Shown: positions 7,617-15,971 of the stretch, piece after piece
Layout of the letters: each line of letters begins with the position of its first letter
Numbering within the stretch: the first letter of the stretch is position 1
Assembly (NCBI GenBank): GCA_949840915.1
Contig: CATKXY010000003.1
Span: 102,298-166,297 of the forward strand
DNA from: an uncultured Lachnospiraceae bacterium
Lineage (GTDB): Bacteria; Bacillota; Clostridia; Lachnospirales; Lachnospiraceae
Direction: 5' to 3'
DNA length: 64,000 bases
Made by a program: the position numbers and the translations under genes
The notes under the pieces: model-generated
What the model was told of the DNA's origin: nothing
Databases searched by the model: none
The model's input: the letters and a program-made list of their open reading frames with translations, nothing else

Positions 7617-10522
7617 AAACGCTGTTCATGATGAGCACCATAGAATTAGGAGGCGTTATCGACAGGCTAGACAGGAATGCCACGGATATGCTTGCCCAGA
7701 AGACAGAAAACAGAGGGAGTTATCTGATTAACGAGATGATCGGCAACTGGTCGAGTCTGGGAATGCTCTCGGATGAGATCGACTCCCGGGTGCAGAACAG
7801 ACTGGAGTCGGGGGAGTTAAAGCTGGAAGACTTGAACGAAAGCAGCGCCGGCTGCACGGAACTGCTCAAGGACATCTGTCCCGATCTGATCGATACTATG
7901 TACAATAAAAAAATATCCGGAATTTTTGTGATATTTTCCGCTTCATGTGCGGCGGAGGGAAATATGCCTGAGACTGCGCCGGGAATTTATCTGAGAGACC
8001 TTGATCCCACGGCGGTGCCCTCAGAGAAACATGCGGATCTGCTGTGGGAGCGCGCTCCTGTGGATGTGGTCAGGTCGGGCTATATCGCCACGGATTCCGG
8101 GTGGAAGCCTAACTTTTCCAGACAGGACAGCGCGGAACAGGAGTTTTTTTACAAGCCTTATCAAGCAGCCTGTACGGACGGGCGCAGATTAAAAGACAAA
8201 GAGTATGGCTATTGGACTACCCGGGTATATACGCTGGCGGGCGACGACCGCACGGCTGTCTCCTACTCCGTTCCGCTCATTCTGGAGGACGGAACCGTTT
8301 ACGGTGTGCTGGGCATTGAGTTACTGACGGATTATGTGCAGTCCCTGCTGCCGGATACGGAGCTTTTGGAGGGAGGGCAGGGTTCTTATCTGCTGGCTGT
8401 CTCCGGGGAAGACGGCCTGTTGACGCCCGTCGTTGTCTCCAGCGATTTTATGGGAGTGCATGAGGCGGAGGCAAAACATTTTGTGCTTCTGGATGACGGC
8501 TGCAGCGTGGAAGATGAGGACGGAGAGTATTGCGGCGCGGCAAAACGGCTTGTGCTGTACAGCAACAATGCGCCGTTTGATTCGGATCAGTGGTATCTGG
8601 TGGGAATCGGCTCGAAGAACAGTCTGTTCGCTTTTTCCGGACAGGTGCAGGCGCTGTTGTTTTTTTCTGTCATTCTGACCTCCGTCATCGGCCTGGCGGG
8701 AATTTTATCCGCCAGTTACAGGCTTTCCAGGCCGATCAAAAAGCTGTCTGAGGAGGTGGCCAGAGCGCAGCTGGACAACAGTCTGCCGGTATTGTCTGCC
8801 ACGGGGATCCGTGAGATTGATCGGTTTGCGGACTCAATCTCCCGTCTCGGACGCGAGGTGGTAGAGTCCTCCACCCGGCTGCTGAGCATCATGGATATGG
8901 CAAGTGTTGAGCTTGCGGGCTATGAGCTTCAAAAAGAGACTGACAATATCTATGTGACTGACAATTATTTTCCGCTGCTGGGCGTTTTCGGAATCAATGC
9001 CGGCAGTCTGACTCCGGCGGAGTTTCTGGAACTGCAGCAAAAGCTCCATGAATCGCTGGAGCATTTTGAAGCGGAGGACGGAAGTATTGTATACAGTGTG
9101 CCTCAGCCGGACGGCAGCCTGCGTTATCTGCGCTCCGAATCTCAGGAGAGGGACGGACGCAAGGTGGGACTGATTGAGGATGTTACGGTATCCACACTGG
9201 AAAAGCTCAGGATCGAGCGGGAGAGGGACAGTGACGGTCTGACCAGACTTTATGCCAGGAGAGGTTTTAAACGGGAGGCCGACAAGCTCTTTTTGAAGCC
9301 GGAGGTTTTGAGACATGCCGGGCTTTTGATGATAGATCTGGACAATCTCAAGTCCACGAACGACAGATTCGGACATAATTTTGGAGATCTGTATATCCAG
9401 ACTGCGGGCAGATGTTTTGTGGAGAATACGCCGGATCATACACTGTGCGCGCGGATGTCAGGGGATGAGTTTATCGTATTCTTTTACGGATATGAGAGCC
9501 GGGACGAGATCCGGGAAAAGGCTGCGGCGCTTTACCGGGCCATCCATGAGGTGGAGTTTGTCCTGCCAAACGGAGAAAATATGGGTTTAAGCGCCTCCGG
9601 CGGTATCGCCTGGTATCCCGAGGACAGCAGAGATCTCTCAGAGCTGATGAAATATGCGGATTTTGCCATGTATCAGGTAAAACGCTCTCAGAAGGGAGAA
9701 TACAGAGAGTTTGAGGCGGAGGTCTACAGACAGCATCTGCTTCAGAATCAGTGCAGGCTGGAGCTTCATAAAATGTTGGAGACGCGGGATGTAACTTACT
9801 TTTTCCAGCCGATATTTGACGGCAGGGGAGGCACGGTATATGCATATGAGGCACTGATGCGGGTGAACCTGCCCACGCTCCGCTCTCCCGAGACGGTGCT
9901 GCGCCTTGCGAAGGAGGAGGGGCGTATGCATGACATTGAGTGCATTACACTGTTTCAGGCCACAGAATGCTATCGGAGGCTGCTGGAACAGGGGGCTGTG
10001 TCCGAGGAGGCGCTGCTCTTCATCAACTCTATTGCGAACGAGTGTATGACCCTGGAGGAGGAAAAGCAGTATCATGAGCGGTATTATGATCTGCAGGGCC
10101 GTATCGTGGTGGAGATCACCGAATCCGAGCATCTGGATATGGAGCTGATCAGGAGAAAGAGCAGTGTGGAGAACTTTTCGGGAATGTTTGCACTGGACGA
10201 TTACGGAAGCGGTTATAACAGCGAGATCAATCTTCTGGAGCTCAAGCCAAAGTTTGTCAAGGTAGACATCAGCATTGTGCGGGATGTGGACAAAGATATC
10301 AATAAGCAGCAGATCATCAGCAATATAGTGAGTTATGGACATAAGAGAGACATGCTGATCATTGCCGAGGGCCTGGAGACGGCGGCGGAGCTGGAGAAGG
10401 TTCTGGAACTGGGTGTGGATCTGCTTCAGGGCTACTATCTGGCCCGGCCCGGGGAGACCCCCGCGCCGATCAGTGCAGAGGCGCTTGAGGTAATAAGAGG
10501 ATTCCCGGAGAGGGGTATCTGA
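7601..10522 (+). CDS. Membrane GGDEF-EAL cyclic-di-GMP protein with extracellular sensor
   Basis: The long frame encodes 973 residues. Order: an extracellular dCACHE-like region (about 20-345), a transmembrane helix (about 350-370), a HAMP-like linker, a PAS-like stretch, GGDEF (about 555-715) and EAL (about 730-965). The diguanylate cyclase signature reads RMSGDEF (SGDEF instead of GGDEF, a variant that can still be active). The EAL domain keeps YEALMR, EITESE, DDYGSGY, KVDISIV and AEGLET, so phosphodiesterase activity is likely. The proper start and first membrane anchor lie at 7549 in another frame, so as read this gene is frameshifted at its 5' end; the GTG at 7601 has no ribosome site. 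It pairs with the upstream solute-binding lipoprotein. An HD-GYP gene lies just beyond tRNA-Gly. Confidence 0.88.
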   Translation: MCFYFETLFMMSTIELGGVIDRLDRNATDMLAQKTENRGSYLINEMIGNWSSLGMLSDEIDSRVQNRLESGELKLEDLNESSAGCTELLKDICPDLIDTMYNKKISGIFVIFSASCAAEGNMPETAPGIYLRDLDPTAVPSEKHADLLWERAPVDVVRSGYIATDSGWKPNFSRQDSAEQEFFYKPYQAACTDGRRLKDKEYGYWTTRVYTLAGDDRTAVSYSVPLILEDGTVYGVLGIELLTDYVQSLLPDTELLEGGQGSYLLAVSGEDGLLTPVVVSSDFMGVHEAEAKHFVLLDDGCSVEDEDGEYCGAAKRLVLYSNNAPFDSDQWYLVGIGSKNSLFAFSGQVQALLFFSVILTSVIGLAGILSASYRLSRPIKKLSEEVARAQLDNSLPVLSATGIREIDRFADSISRLGREVVESSTRLLSIMDMASVELAGYELQKETDNIYVTDNYFPLLGVFGINAGSLTPAEFLELQQKLHESLEHFEAEDGSIVYSVPQPDGSLRYLRSESQERDGRKVGLIEDVTVSTLEKLRIERERDSDGLTRLYARRGFKREADKLFLKPEVLRHAGLLMIDLDNLKSTNDRFGHNFGDLYIQTAGRCFVENTPDHTLCARMSGDEFIVFFYGYESRDEIREKAAALYRAIHEVEFVLPNGENMGLSASGGIAWYPEDSRDLSELMKYADFAMYQVKRSQKGEYREFEAEVYRQHLLQNQCRLELHKMLETRDVTYFFQPIFDGRGGTVYAYEALMRVNLPTLRSPETVLRLAKEEGRMHDIECITLFQATECYRRLLEQGAVSEEALLFINSIANECMTLEEEKQYHERYYDLQGRIVVEITESEHLDMELIRRKSSVENFSGMFALDDYGSGYNSEINLLELKPKFVKVDISIVRDVDKDINKQQIISNIVSYGHKRDMLIIAEGLETAAELEKVLELGVDLLQGYYLARPGETPAPISAEALEVIRGFPERGI

Positions 10523-10546
10523 GAATCCTCCATAAATTTTTTAAAT
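10497..10546 (+). terminator. Terminator overlapping end of GGDEF-EAL gene
   Basis: GAGGATTC (10497-10504) pairs with GAATCCTC (10523-10530), followed shortly by a T-rich run. The stem overlaps the stop codon. Confidence 0.55.
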
Positions 10547-10590
10547 TTAGACTGGAAATATTGTGAGGGGTGTAGTATAATCAGATACAT

Positions 10591-10661
10591 GCAGATGTAG
10601 TTCATCGGTAGAACATCAGCTTCCCAAGCTGAGGAGGCGGGTTCGATTCCCGTCATCTGCT
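10591..10661 (+). tRNA. tRNA-Gly (anticodon CCC)
   Basis: A full cloverleaf of 71 bases: acceptor GCAGATG/CATCTGC, D arm GTTC...GAAC, anticodon stem TCAGC/GCTGA with loop TTCCCAA, and T arm CGGGT-TCGATTC-CCGTC. The anticodon reads CCC. A TATAAT lies at 10576-10581, and a terminator follows at 10674. CCA is not encoded. Confidence 0.93.
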
Positions 10662-10673
10662 CTGTATTTTATG

Positions 10674-10703
10674 GAAGCTGGCGTGTTGTCAGCTTCTTTT
10701 TTT
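10674..10703 (+). terminator. Terminator after tRNA-Gly
   Basis: GAAGCTG (10674-10680) and CAGCTTC (10690-10696) form a stem followed by seven T. Confidence 0.85.
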
Positions 10704-10716
10704 GCAGATGTCAGCA

Positions 10717-10755
10717 AAATAGAATCAGAGCATCGGGCTTGTCCGCGATGCTCTG
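10717..10755 (-). terminator. Terminator of the HD-GYP gene
   Basis: On the minus strand, a 10-bp stem CAGAGCATCG/CGATGCTCTG (plus-strand 10726-10735 and 10746-10755) is followed by a T-rich stretch just downstream of the HD-GYP stop codon. Confidence 0.75.
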
Positions 10756-10769
10756 CATAAGTGCGTATT

Positions 10770-11885
10770 TTACAGAATAATTATGCTGGCACAGGCAAAG
10801 TCGTCTGCCAGATTATAGACTTTTCCCGTGGTCAGTCCTACAACGGTAGGTCTGAGGATGGAGTGGGAATTGTTTTTCACTACTTTGGCGTCCTCGCCAT
10901 TACTCAGGGACACAATAGTGTCAACCGGATAGAGGATGACGCTGGCAAGAAAGCTTCGCATGGAATCCAGGTCCAGCTCCTCAGTCATGGACATGATCAT
11001 CTCCACCGCGGTACGCTGGGAAAATGCCTTTTTGTAAGGACGTTCCGTGACCAGCGCGTCATACACGTCCACCACGGACATGATCTTGGCAAAGGGTGTA
11101 ATCTTGTCGCCGGTAACCCCCATGGGATATCCTCGCCCGTTTATCTTCTCGTGATGCTGCAGCACAGCGAAAGAGACAGTCTGGGGGATGTCCTGTTTTT
11201 CTTTCAGTATTTCGTACCCCAGCAGAGGATGCTTTTTCATAATGGCAAACTCATCGTCATTGAGCTTTGCGGGCTTGTTCAGGATTGAGAGCGGAATCTT
11301 GGACTTGCCCATATCGTGGAGCAGTCCGGAGACTCCGATATTATAGATATCCTCTTGCTTTAAGTTTTTCTGTTTGGCTATGATCATGGACATGGTGGCC
11401 ACGTCCACACTATGCTTGAAAGTGTATTCGTCACAGGTTTTGAGCGCAGTGATATCCACGGCGATGGCATCGTTTTCATTGATGGCCTTCATGAGATTTT
11501 GTGTAATGCTGCTGGCTGTGTTGGTAAATTCCTGAGACTCGGGGTTGTTATATAAATATTGAATGCCTTCAGAGACTCGCTTTTTCACGCTCTCGGACAG
11601 ATTGACCTTCGAGGGATCCTCTTTGCGCATCTGATTTATGGTTTTCTGAATCTGCGGAGGAATAGGAGGTTCAGGCTTTTCCGGCTCGGGGTCTTCCTCG
11701 CCCTCGGACACATATACGCCCGCGATGCCGAGTTTTTTCAGGGACTCGATCAGATACTCGTCCAAAATTGTCCCGCGGGCAATCAAGGTCCGATCCATCC
11801 GGTCCTTGATTGCCTGATCTATTCTCATCCCCGTCTTCAGGGAGCTGTTTCTCACAAAATATCTTTTTATCAATGTAGTCACCAT
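10770..11885 (-). CDS. HD-GYP domain phosphodiesterase
   Basis: A 371-residue cytoplasmic protein with a short N-terminal domain of DUF3391 type (about 1-60), a proline/glutamate-rich linker (EEDPEPEKPEPPIPPQ), and an HD-GYP domain. The catalytic signatures are FKHSVDVATMSM, GLLHDMGKSKIP (about 183-194) and HHEKINGRGYP (about 240-250), with the later DVYDALVTERPYKKAF. All key histidines and aspartates are present, so it should hydrolyse cyclic-di-GMP or a related dinucleotide. It stands alone on the minus strand with its own terminator, close to the GGDEF-EAL gene, so the two may share a signalling pool. The ribosome site before the ATG is weak. Confidence 0.9.
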   Translation of the reverse strand: MVTTLIKRYFVRNSSLKTGMRIDQAIKDRMDRTLIARGTILDEYLIESLKKLGIAGVYVSEGEEDPEPEKPEPPIPPQIQKTINQMRKEDPSKVNLSESVKKRVSEGIQYLYNNPESQEFTNTASSITQNLMKAINENDAIAVDITALKTCDEYTFKHSVDVATMSMIIAKQKNLKQEDIYNIGVSGLLHDMGKSKIPLSILNKPAKLNDDEFAIMKKHPLLGYEILKEKQDIPQTVSFAVLQHHEKINGRGYPMGVTGDKITPFAKIMSVVDVYDALVTERPYKKAFSQRTAVEMIMSMTEELDLDSMRSFLASVILYPVDTIVSLSNGEDAKVVKNNSHSILRPTVVGLTTGKVYNLADDFACASIIIL

Positions 11886-12065
11886 TTTCGTTGCGATTTT
11901 ATATAATAGTATAACGTATTTTTATGCAGATTCCAATGAAAAAAAGAAAAATATATAAATTTGTGAAAATATTTTTCTCAGGATGGTATATTGGAAGTAT
12001 CTGCGGGTATAATAAAGTTCGTAGTTTTAGTTCCGGTTTTCTATTTTGATGTGGAGGCATGACGC

Positions 12066-13115
12066 ATGAAGCTTTCTTTTCGATGGTATGGCCGGGAGGA
12101 TTCGATTCCTCTCCAGTATATTACTCAGATTCCTGGGATGCAGACGATCGTCACGGCAGTCTATGATGTGCCGGCGGGAGAGGTGTGGCCCCGGGAGAGC
12201 ATTGCGGGACTTAAGGCCATGGTGGAGGCGGCCGGGCTTTCCTTTGAAGTCATCGAGAGTATTCCCGTCCATGAGGATATCAAACTGGGACTGGATTCCA
12301 GAGACCGCTATATAGCTAATTATTGTGAAAATATCAGGCGTGTGGCGGAAGCGGGCATCCGATGCATCTGCTATAATTTTATGCCGGTTTTTGACTGGAC
12401 CAGAACGGAGACGGAGCATGTTCTGCCGGACGGTTCCACTACGCTGGTCTATTATGAGGATGAGGCAAGCCGCGTCAATCCTCTGGACAGCGACAGCGAC
12501 CTGACTCTGCCGGGGTGGGATGCCAGCTATTCCCGGGAGGAGCTGCGCCGGGTGGCTGCACAGTACCAGCAGATGAGCGAGGAAAAGCTCTGGGAGAATC
12601 TGACTTATTTTCTGGAGAGAATCATTCCAGTAGCGGTGGAGTGCGGTGTGAACATGGCCATCCACGAGGATGACCCCTGCTGGAGTATTTTCGGGCTGCC
12701 CCGTATTATCACCTGTGAGGAGAAGCTTGACCGTTTTCTGAAGATCGTGGATGTGCCGAACAATGGGATTACTCTCTGTACGGGTTCGCTGGGATGCTCC
12801 GCGAGAAATGATGTGGTGAGGATGGCCGCAAAGTATGCCGCTATGGGGCGTATTCATTTTGCCCACATGAGAAATGTGGCGCTGCTGTCCAACGGATTTG
12901 AGGAGAGGGCGCATTTGTCCGCCTGCGGCAGCCTGGATATGTATGCCATTATGAAGGCTCTGCACGACAATGGATTTAACGGTTATATCAGGCCTGATCA
13001 CGGACGTATGATTTGGGGAGAGACCGGGAGACCGGGCTATGGCCTTTATGACCGGGCACTGGGAGCCGCTTATTTAAACGGACTCTGGGAGGCAATTTCC
13101 AAATTTTTCAATTGA
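12066..13115 (+). CDS. uxuA: Mannonate dehydratase
   Basis: UxuA dehydrates D-mannonate to 2-keto-3-deoxygluconate (KDG) with a divalent metal. The 349-residue protein has the family opening [23 protein letters not shown] and [17 protein letters not shown] segment. It also has [14 protein letters not shown], metal-ligand segments [18 protein letters not shown] and HFAHMRN, and the C-terminal [18 protein letters not shown] precedes the ATG by about 10 bases, and a TATAAT sits at 12008-12013 with a weak -35. It is monocistronic. The later steps from KDG (kdgK, kdgA) are encoded 34 kb away in this window. No uxaC or uxuB is visible. Confidence 0.95.
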   Translation: MKLSFRWYGREDSIPLQYITQIPGMQTIVTAVYDVPAGEVWPRESIAGLKAMVEAAGLSFEVIESIPVHEDIKLGLDSRDRYIANYCENIRRVAEAGIRCICYNFMPVFDWTRTETEHVLPDGSTTLVYYEDEASRVNPLDSDSDLTLPGWDASYSREELRRVAAQYQQMSEEKLWENLTYFLERIIPVAVECGVNMAIHEDDPCWSIFGLPRIITCEEKLDRFLKIVDVPNNGITLCTGSLGCSARNDVVRMAAKYAAMGRIHFAHMRNVALLSNGFEERAHLSACGSLDMYAIMKALHDNGFNGYIRPDHGRMIWGETGRPGYGLYDRALGAAYLNGLWEAISKFFN

Positions 13116-13119
13116 TATA

Positions 13120-13148
13120 TTGACTTTTTGAACCAGGATTACTATACT
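13120..13148 (+). promoter_or_regulatory. Promoter of tRNA-Asn
   Basis: TTGACT at 13120-13125 and TATACT at 13143-13148 with a 17-base spacer, 27 bases ahead of the tRNA. Confidence 0.75.
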
Positions 13149-13174
13149 TTATTTTGTAGATTATCAAAATGTAT

Positions 13175-13246
13175 TCCTCGATAGCTCAATGGTAGAGCAC
13201 TCGGCTGTTAACCGAGTTGTTGCAGGTTCGAGCCCTGCTCGGGGAG
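13175..13246 (+). tRNA. tRNA-Asn (anticodon GTT)
   Basis: An intact cloverleaf: acceptor TCCTCGA/TCGGGGA, anticodon stem CTCGG/CCGAG with loop CTGTTAA (anticodon GTT) and T arm GCAGG-TTCGAGC-CCTGC. Its 3' 57 bases recur exactly at 16454-16510, marking it as the integration target of a mobile element. Confidence 0.95.
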
Positions 13247-13247
13247 C
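13191..13247 (+). repeat. Left 57-bp direct repeat (att site within tRNA-Asn)
   Basis: From the D loop (GGTAGAGC) to the base after the discriminator, this sequence is identical to 16454-16510 by direct comparison. A duplicated tRNA 3' part is the classic footprint of tyrosine-recombinase integration, with the intact tRNA regenerated at this end. Confidence 0.85.
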
Positions 13248-13249
13248 TA

Positions 13250-13281
13250 AGCCCGCAAACTCAGTGTTTGCGGGCTTTTTT
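13250..13281 (+). terminator. Terminator after tRNA-Asn
   Basis: AGCCCGCAAAC (13250-13260) pairs with GTTTGCGGGCT (13266-13276), followed by T-run. It lies just inside the island. Confidence 0.9.
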
Positions 13282-13496
13282 GTGGCAAAAACTGTGCAAT
13301 TAGAAAAGCATAAATATGCGATAACAGTTGAAACCGAAGCAGTTATGTGTTGTGTAAAAACTTCGAAACCGCATCGTGGCAAATCAACCACCGGTTGTAT
13401 AGTGCTGAAAACCAATCGCTTGTGTGCAATGTCAACATTTGTTATGATTGATTTAGGAAGCTTCCATAACATAGAGAAAAATGAGGAGTGACATAC

Positions 13497-14471
13497 ATGG
13501 GCTTAAATATTGGGAATGTGATTCAACAACTGCGTCATCAACATGGGGTCGGACAGGGAGAATTGGCAGAAGCACTGGGCGTATCTGCACAGGCGGTGAG
13601 TAAATGGGAAACGGGTAAGGCAAACCCGGATTTGTTTTTACTGCCTGGATTAGCAGATTATTTTGGCGTTTCCATCGACAGCTTATTCGGAGGCGTTCAG
13701 GATGCGCAGGAACTTCCTAGGAAAGCCGCAGAGCAGTTGGAGGTCAATAATCATGGTTGGACTGAGCTTACTAAGAGCGATTGGAGAGGAACTTTTTTGC
13801 CAAATTACGGGCCCTACACGCCCACCGAGGATCAACTGCATTTATTGGGGGATGTACGTGGCAAGGTAGTGCTGGAAATCGGCTGTGGATGTGGGGAGTC
13901 TTTGTCATGGATGAAGGAGCAGGGGGCTGGAGAATTGTGGGGATTGGATATTTCCGGTGATCGCATTGCGAAAGCGGAAAAACTGTTGGCTGATTCTGAT
14001 TGGAGCGGGAAACTATTCGTTTCACCCATGGAACTAGATCCAGGTATTCCACACCGCTATTTTGATTTGATATTCTCCATTTATGGGCTGGGGTGGACTA
14101 CGGATCCGGACAAGACAATGAAGCTTATTGGTGAATACCTCAAACCTGGCGGACGATTCATCTTCTCATGGGACAATCCATTGATGCATTGTTTAGATTC
14201 TTTGGATGGCCGTTACGTTCTCAGCCGTTCTTATGTGGATGAGAGGGTGATAGACTTTAAGAAGAAAAATGCCGGTATGCGGCTGCACAACTGGAAACTG
14301 TCAACCTATCTGAATTGTCTTGCAAATCATGGCTTTCTCATTGAGCGGGTAGTAGAGGAATCTTCTTATGATCCGGAGGAAGCTGATATTTTCCGGGAAG
14401 GAAAATATTATTCGGCGGGGGTAGCGAGGCTGATCAGCAATGCAATTATCATTAGGGCCCGGAAACGGTGA
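13497..14471 (+). CDS. XRE-type HTH fused to SAM-dependent methyltransferase
   Basis: The N-terminal ~65 residues are a clear Cro/C1-type helix-turn-helix (GNVIQQLRHQHGVGQGELAEALGVSAQAVSKWETGKANPD in pieces). After a short linker comes a class I methyltransferase with SAM-binding motif VVLEIGCGCGESL (about 123-135), acidic motif II LWGLDISGDRIAKAE, and a DLIFSIYGLGWTTDPDKTM motif. I start at the ATG at 13497, 7 bases after GAGGAG, rather than the GTG at 13488 that overlaps the ribosome site. The architecture suggests a DNA-binding regulator whose methyltransferase acts on a small molecule or senses SAM; the substrate is unknown. It lies in the tRNA-Asn island. Confidence 0.85.
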   Translation: MGLNIGNVIQQLRHQHGVGQGELAEALGVSAQAVSKWETGKANPDLFLLPGLADYFGVSIDSLFGGVQDAQELPRKAAEQLEVNNHGWTELTKSDWRGTFLPNYGPYTPTEDQLHLLGDVRGKVVLEIGCGCGESLSWMKEQGAGELWGLDISGDRIAKAEKLLADSDWSGKLFVSPMELDPGIPHRYFDLIFSIYGLGWTTDPDKTMKLIGEYLKPGGRFIFSWDNPLMHCLDSLDGRYVLSRSYVDERVIDFKKKNAGMRLHNWKLSTYLNCLANHGFLIERVVEESSYDPEEADIFREGKYYSAGVARLISNAIIIRARKR

Positions 14472-14688
14472 CCTGTATGACATTTGATAAATGATTTAAT
14501 GGAGCTGTGTGTTTGTGTGGCGATTTGTACTTTTGCTTGGATAAAGTGGATATACGGACCATTTGATCCCTTTCCTGCCCTGTTTGGGGTGATGTGGCGG
14601 AAACAGCTCCAACCCTTCCGCAGATGGCAAGGCAGCCCCAAATGGGGGAACCTCAGGGGTGATTGGTAAGGGTCGGAATGTGTGCAGA
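14472..14688. other. Intergenic stretch without a recognisable gene
   Basis: Short open frames exist on both strands here (for example 14484-14669), but none has a ribosome site or a recognisable composition. I see no RNA gene or clear terminator. It is probably debris of the island. Confidence 0.4.
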
Positions 14689-14934
14689 TTAAAGGGCGGG
14701 TGGCATGGATGAGAAGTCGCTATAATTGCACCCCGATATTTTCTGAAGGGTAATCAATTGTGTGGTGGTAGGATTGCAAGTCCCCTGTTGAATCTTGCTG
14801 AGTGTACTTGTGCTGATGGGGATGTCTTTCAGCTGCAGCTTTGCCGCCATATCTATGTTCCGCATTAGTTTCTGCTTACGCAGGCGGTGTATGTTAAAGC
14901 CGATGATGGGAGAGCCGCCCTGTTTGTTATAAAG
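14689..14934 (-). pseudogene. XRE-type HTH regulator remnant
   Basis: Reading the minus strand from a stop at 14937-14935 to TAA at 14691-14689 gives 81 codons. They contain FNIHRLRKQKLMRNIDMAAKLQL, then ISTSTLSKIQQGTCNPTTTQLITLQKI (shown in pieces), the pattern of a Cro/C1 helix-turn-helix. It ends naturally (CNYSDFSSMPPAL). There is no start codon with a ribosome site in front of the homologous part, and the first ATG falls after helix 1, so it is most likely 5'-truncated. A non-canonical start cannot be excluded. Confidence 0.5.
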
Positions 14935-15112
14935 TCAAAGCGGCACAATATATAATTGTGATTTGGTTAATTGTATGATATGATTTTGGTGCGGTTAATA
15001 GAAACAAATCGGGATTGTAGAGGTGAGATAGAATATGCTTGCTATTAATGCAACAGTAAATCGGGCAAATACCACTGACAGAATGGAAAAGCTAAAGGAG
15101 CAAGATGTATGT

Positions 15113-15567
15113 ATGGACATCGGATATGAGACCCCGGATATGAAATTTTCCCTGCGGTCGGCAGTTTTGATTAAAAAAACACTCATGTTTTGCTTGTAAA
15201 GAGTGATTGCCATCATTGTTTTTATACTGTCGGCGGAGGGATACGGGAAAATGAAACTTCGGAAAGCGCGGTTATCAGGGAGTGTTATGAGGAAACGGTG
15301 TATCATTTTGAAATTGATAGATTAGTTTTTATTGAAGAGCGTTTTTTCAGTGTTGACAATGCTAATCATCGGGAAATTGTGTTTTTCTATTTAATGAGGG
15401 AAGCAGACATAAGGATAGTCAGTGGTATCAGTACAAATCAGAATAGTGAACATTTGTATTGGATACCTCTGGAACGACTGAAACATATTGACCTTGTTCC
15501 TAAATTTTTAAAAACTTCATTAGGAAATATCTCAAGCGATATTACAAACATTTTGTCATATGAATAA
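15113..15567 (+). pseudogene. NUDIX hydrolase broken by a poly-A frameshift
   Basis: From ATG 15113 (AAGGAG 12 bases upstream) the frame reads MDIGYETPDMKFSLRSAVLIKK and then runs into a stop after seven A (15173-15179). One extra A would continue as THVLLVKSD into the rest, a clear NUDIX box: YTVGGGIRENETSESAVIRECYEET (in pieces), i.e. GGG-x5-E-x7-RExxEE type. The downstream frame has only a TTG at 15190 as start. The intact gene would be about 151 residues, a normal size. Loss of one A in a homopolymer could be real, a slippage switch or an assembly error. Confidence 0.7.
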
Positions 15568-15652
15568 TCGTGATATGGCTATTTTAGTCGGAATTATCTC
15601 ATTTTTTTCACTTTATAATATATACTAAATTTTCATCACGTTGAATTTTTTG

Positions 15653-15687
15653 TTGCAGAGTGGACATAATTATGCTATAATTATGTC
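15653..15687 (+). promoter_or_regulatory. Promoter and palindromic operator of toxin-antitoxin pair
   Basis: TTGCAG (15653-15658) and TATAAT (15676-15681) are spaced by 17 bases. The -10 box sits inside a perfect inverted repeat: gacataattat at 15663-15673 and ataattatgtc at 15677-15687, separated by 3 bases. This is where an antitoxin or antitoxin-toxin complex would bind to repress the operon. Confidence 0.75.
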
Positions 15688-15707
15688 AAAGAGAGGAGTG
15701 AAGCATT

Positions 15708-15971
15708 ATGCCACTTATTATGCCTATTAAGGATTTACGTAACACAACCGAGATTTCAAATATCGCACACAAGGAACAGGAGCCTATTTTTATTACCAAA
15801 AACGGATATAGTGACCTGGTTGTAATGAGTAGTGAATTGTATGATAAATTTGCAAGAATGAACCGCATTGACCAAGCTATTTTCGATTCCGAGCAGGAAA
15901 TTGTTAACGGAGCAGAAACAGTTGACGCAGAGATAGTTTTTGCCGAATTGGAGAAAAAACATTTTGGATAA
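15708..15971 (+). CDS. Phd/YefM-type antitoxin
   Basis: An 87-residue protein, MPLIMPIKDLRNTTEISNIA..., with the N-terminal DNA-binding fold of the Phd/YefM family. The features are I-K-D-L-R-N/T, then EPIFITKNGYSDLVVMSSELYDK (in pieces), followed by an acidic C-terminal tail (DSEQEIVNGAETVDAEIVFAELEKK in pieces) that would wrap the toxin. AGGAG lies ahead of the ATG. Its stop overlaps the toxin start by 8 bases. It should neutralise the toxin and repress at the palindrome 15663-15687. Confidence 0.9.
   Translation: MPLIMPIKDLRNTTEISNIAHKEQEPIFITKNGYSDLVVMSSELYDKFARMNRIDQAIFDSEQEIVNGAETVDAEIVFAELEKKHFG

Noticed and set aside
10435..10656. Small minus-strand frame starting MTGIEPASSAWEAD
   Set aside because: It is the well-known false protein produced by reading the tRNA gene backwards; it covers tRNA-Gly and the end of the GGDEF-EAL gene.
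12027..13001. A 324-codon minus-strand frame inside uxuA
   Set aside because: Antisense to a clear mannonate dehydratase; no ribosome site or family pattern.
13164..13472. Minus-strand frame over tRNA-Asn (contains APRAGLEPATTRLTAECSTIELS)
   Set aside because: Another antisense tRNA artefact that spans the tRNA and its terminator.
14408..14669. Short overlapping frames on both strands after the HTH-methyltransferase
   Set aside because: No ribosome sites, odd composition (Trp/Cys-rich), and no recognisable motif.
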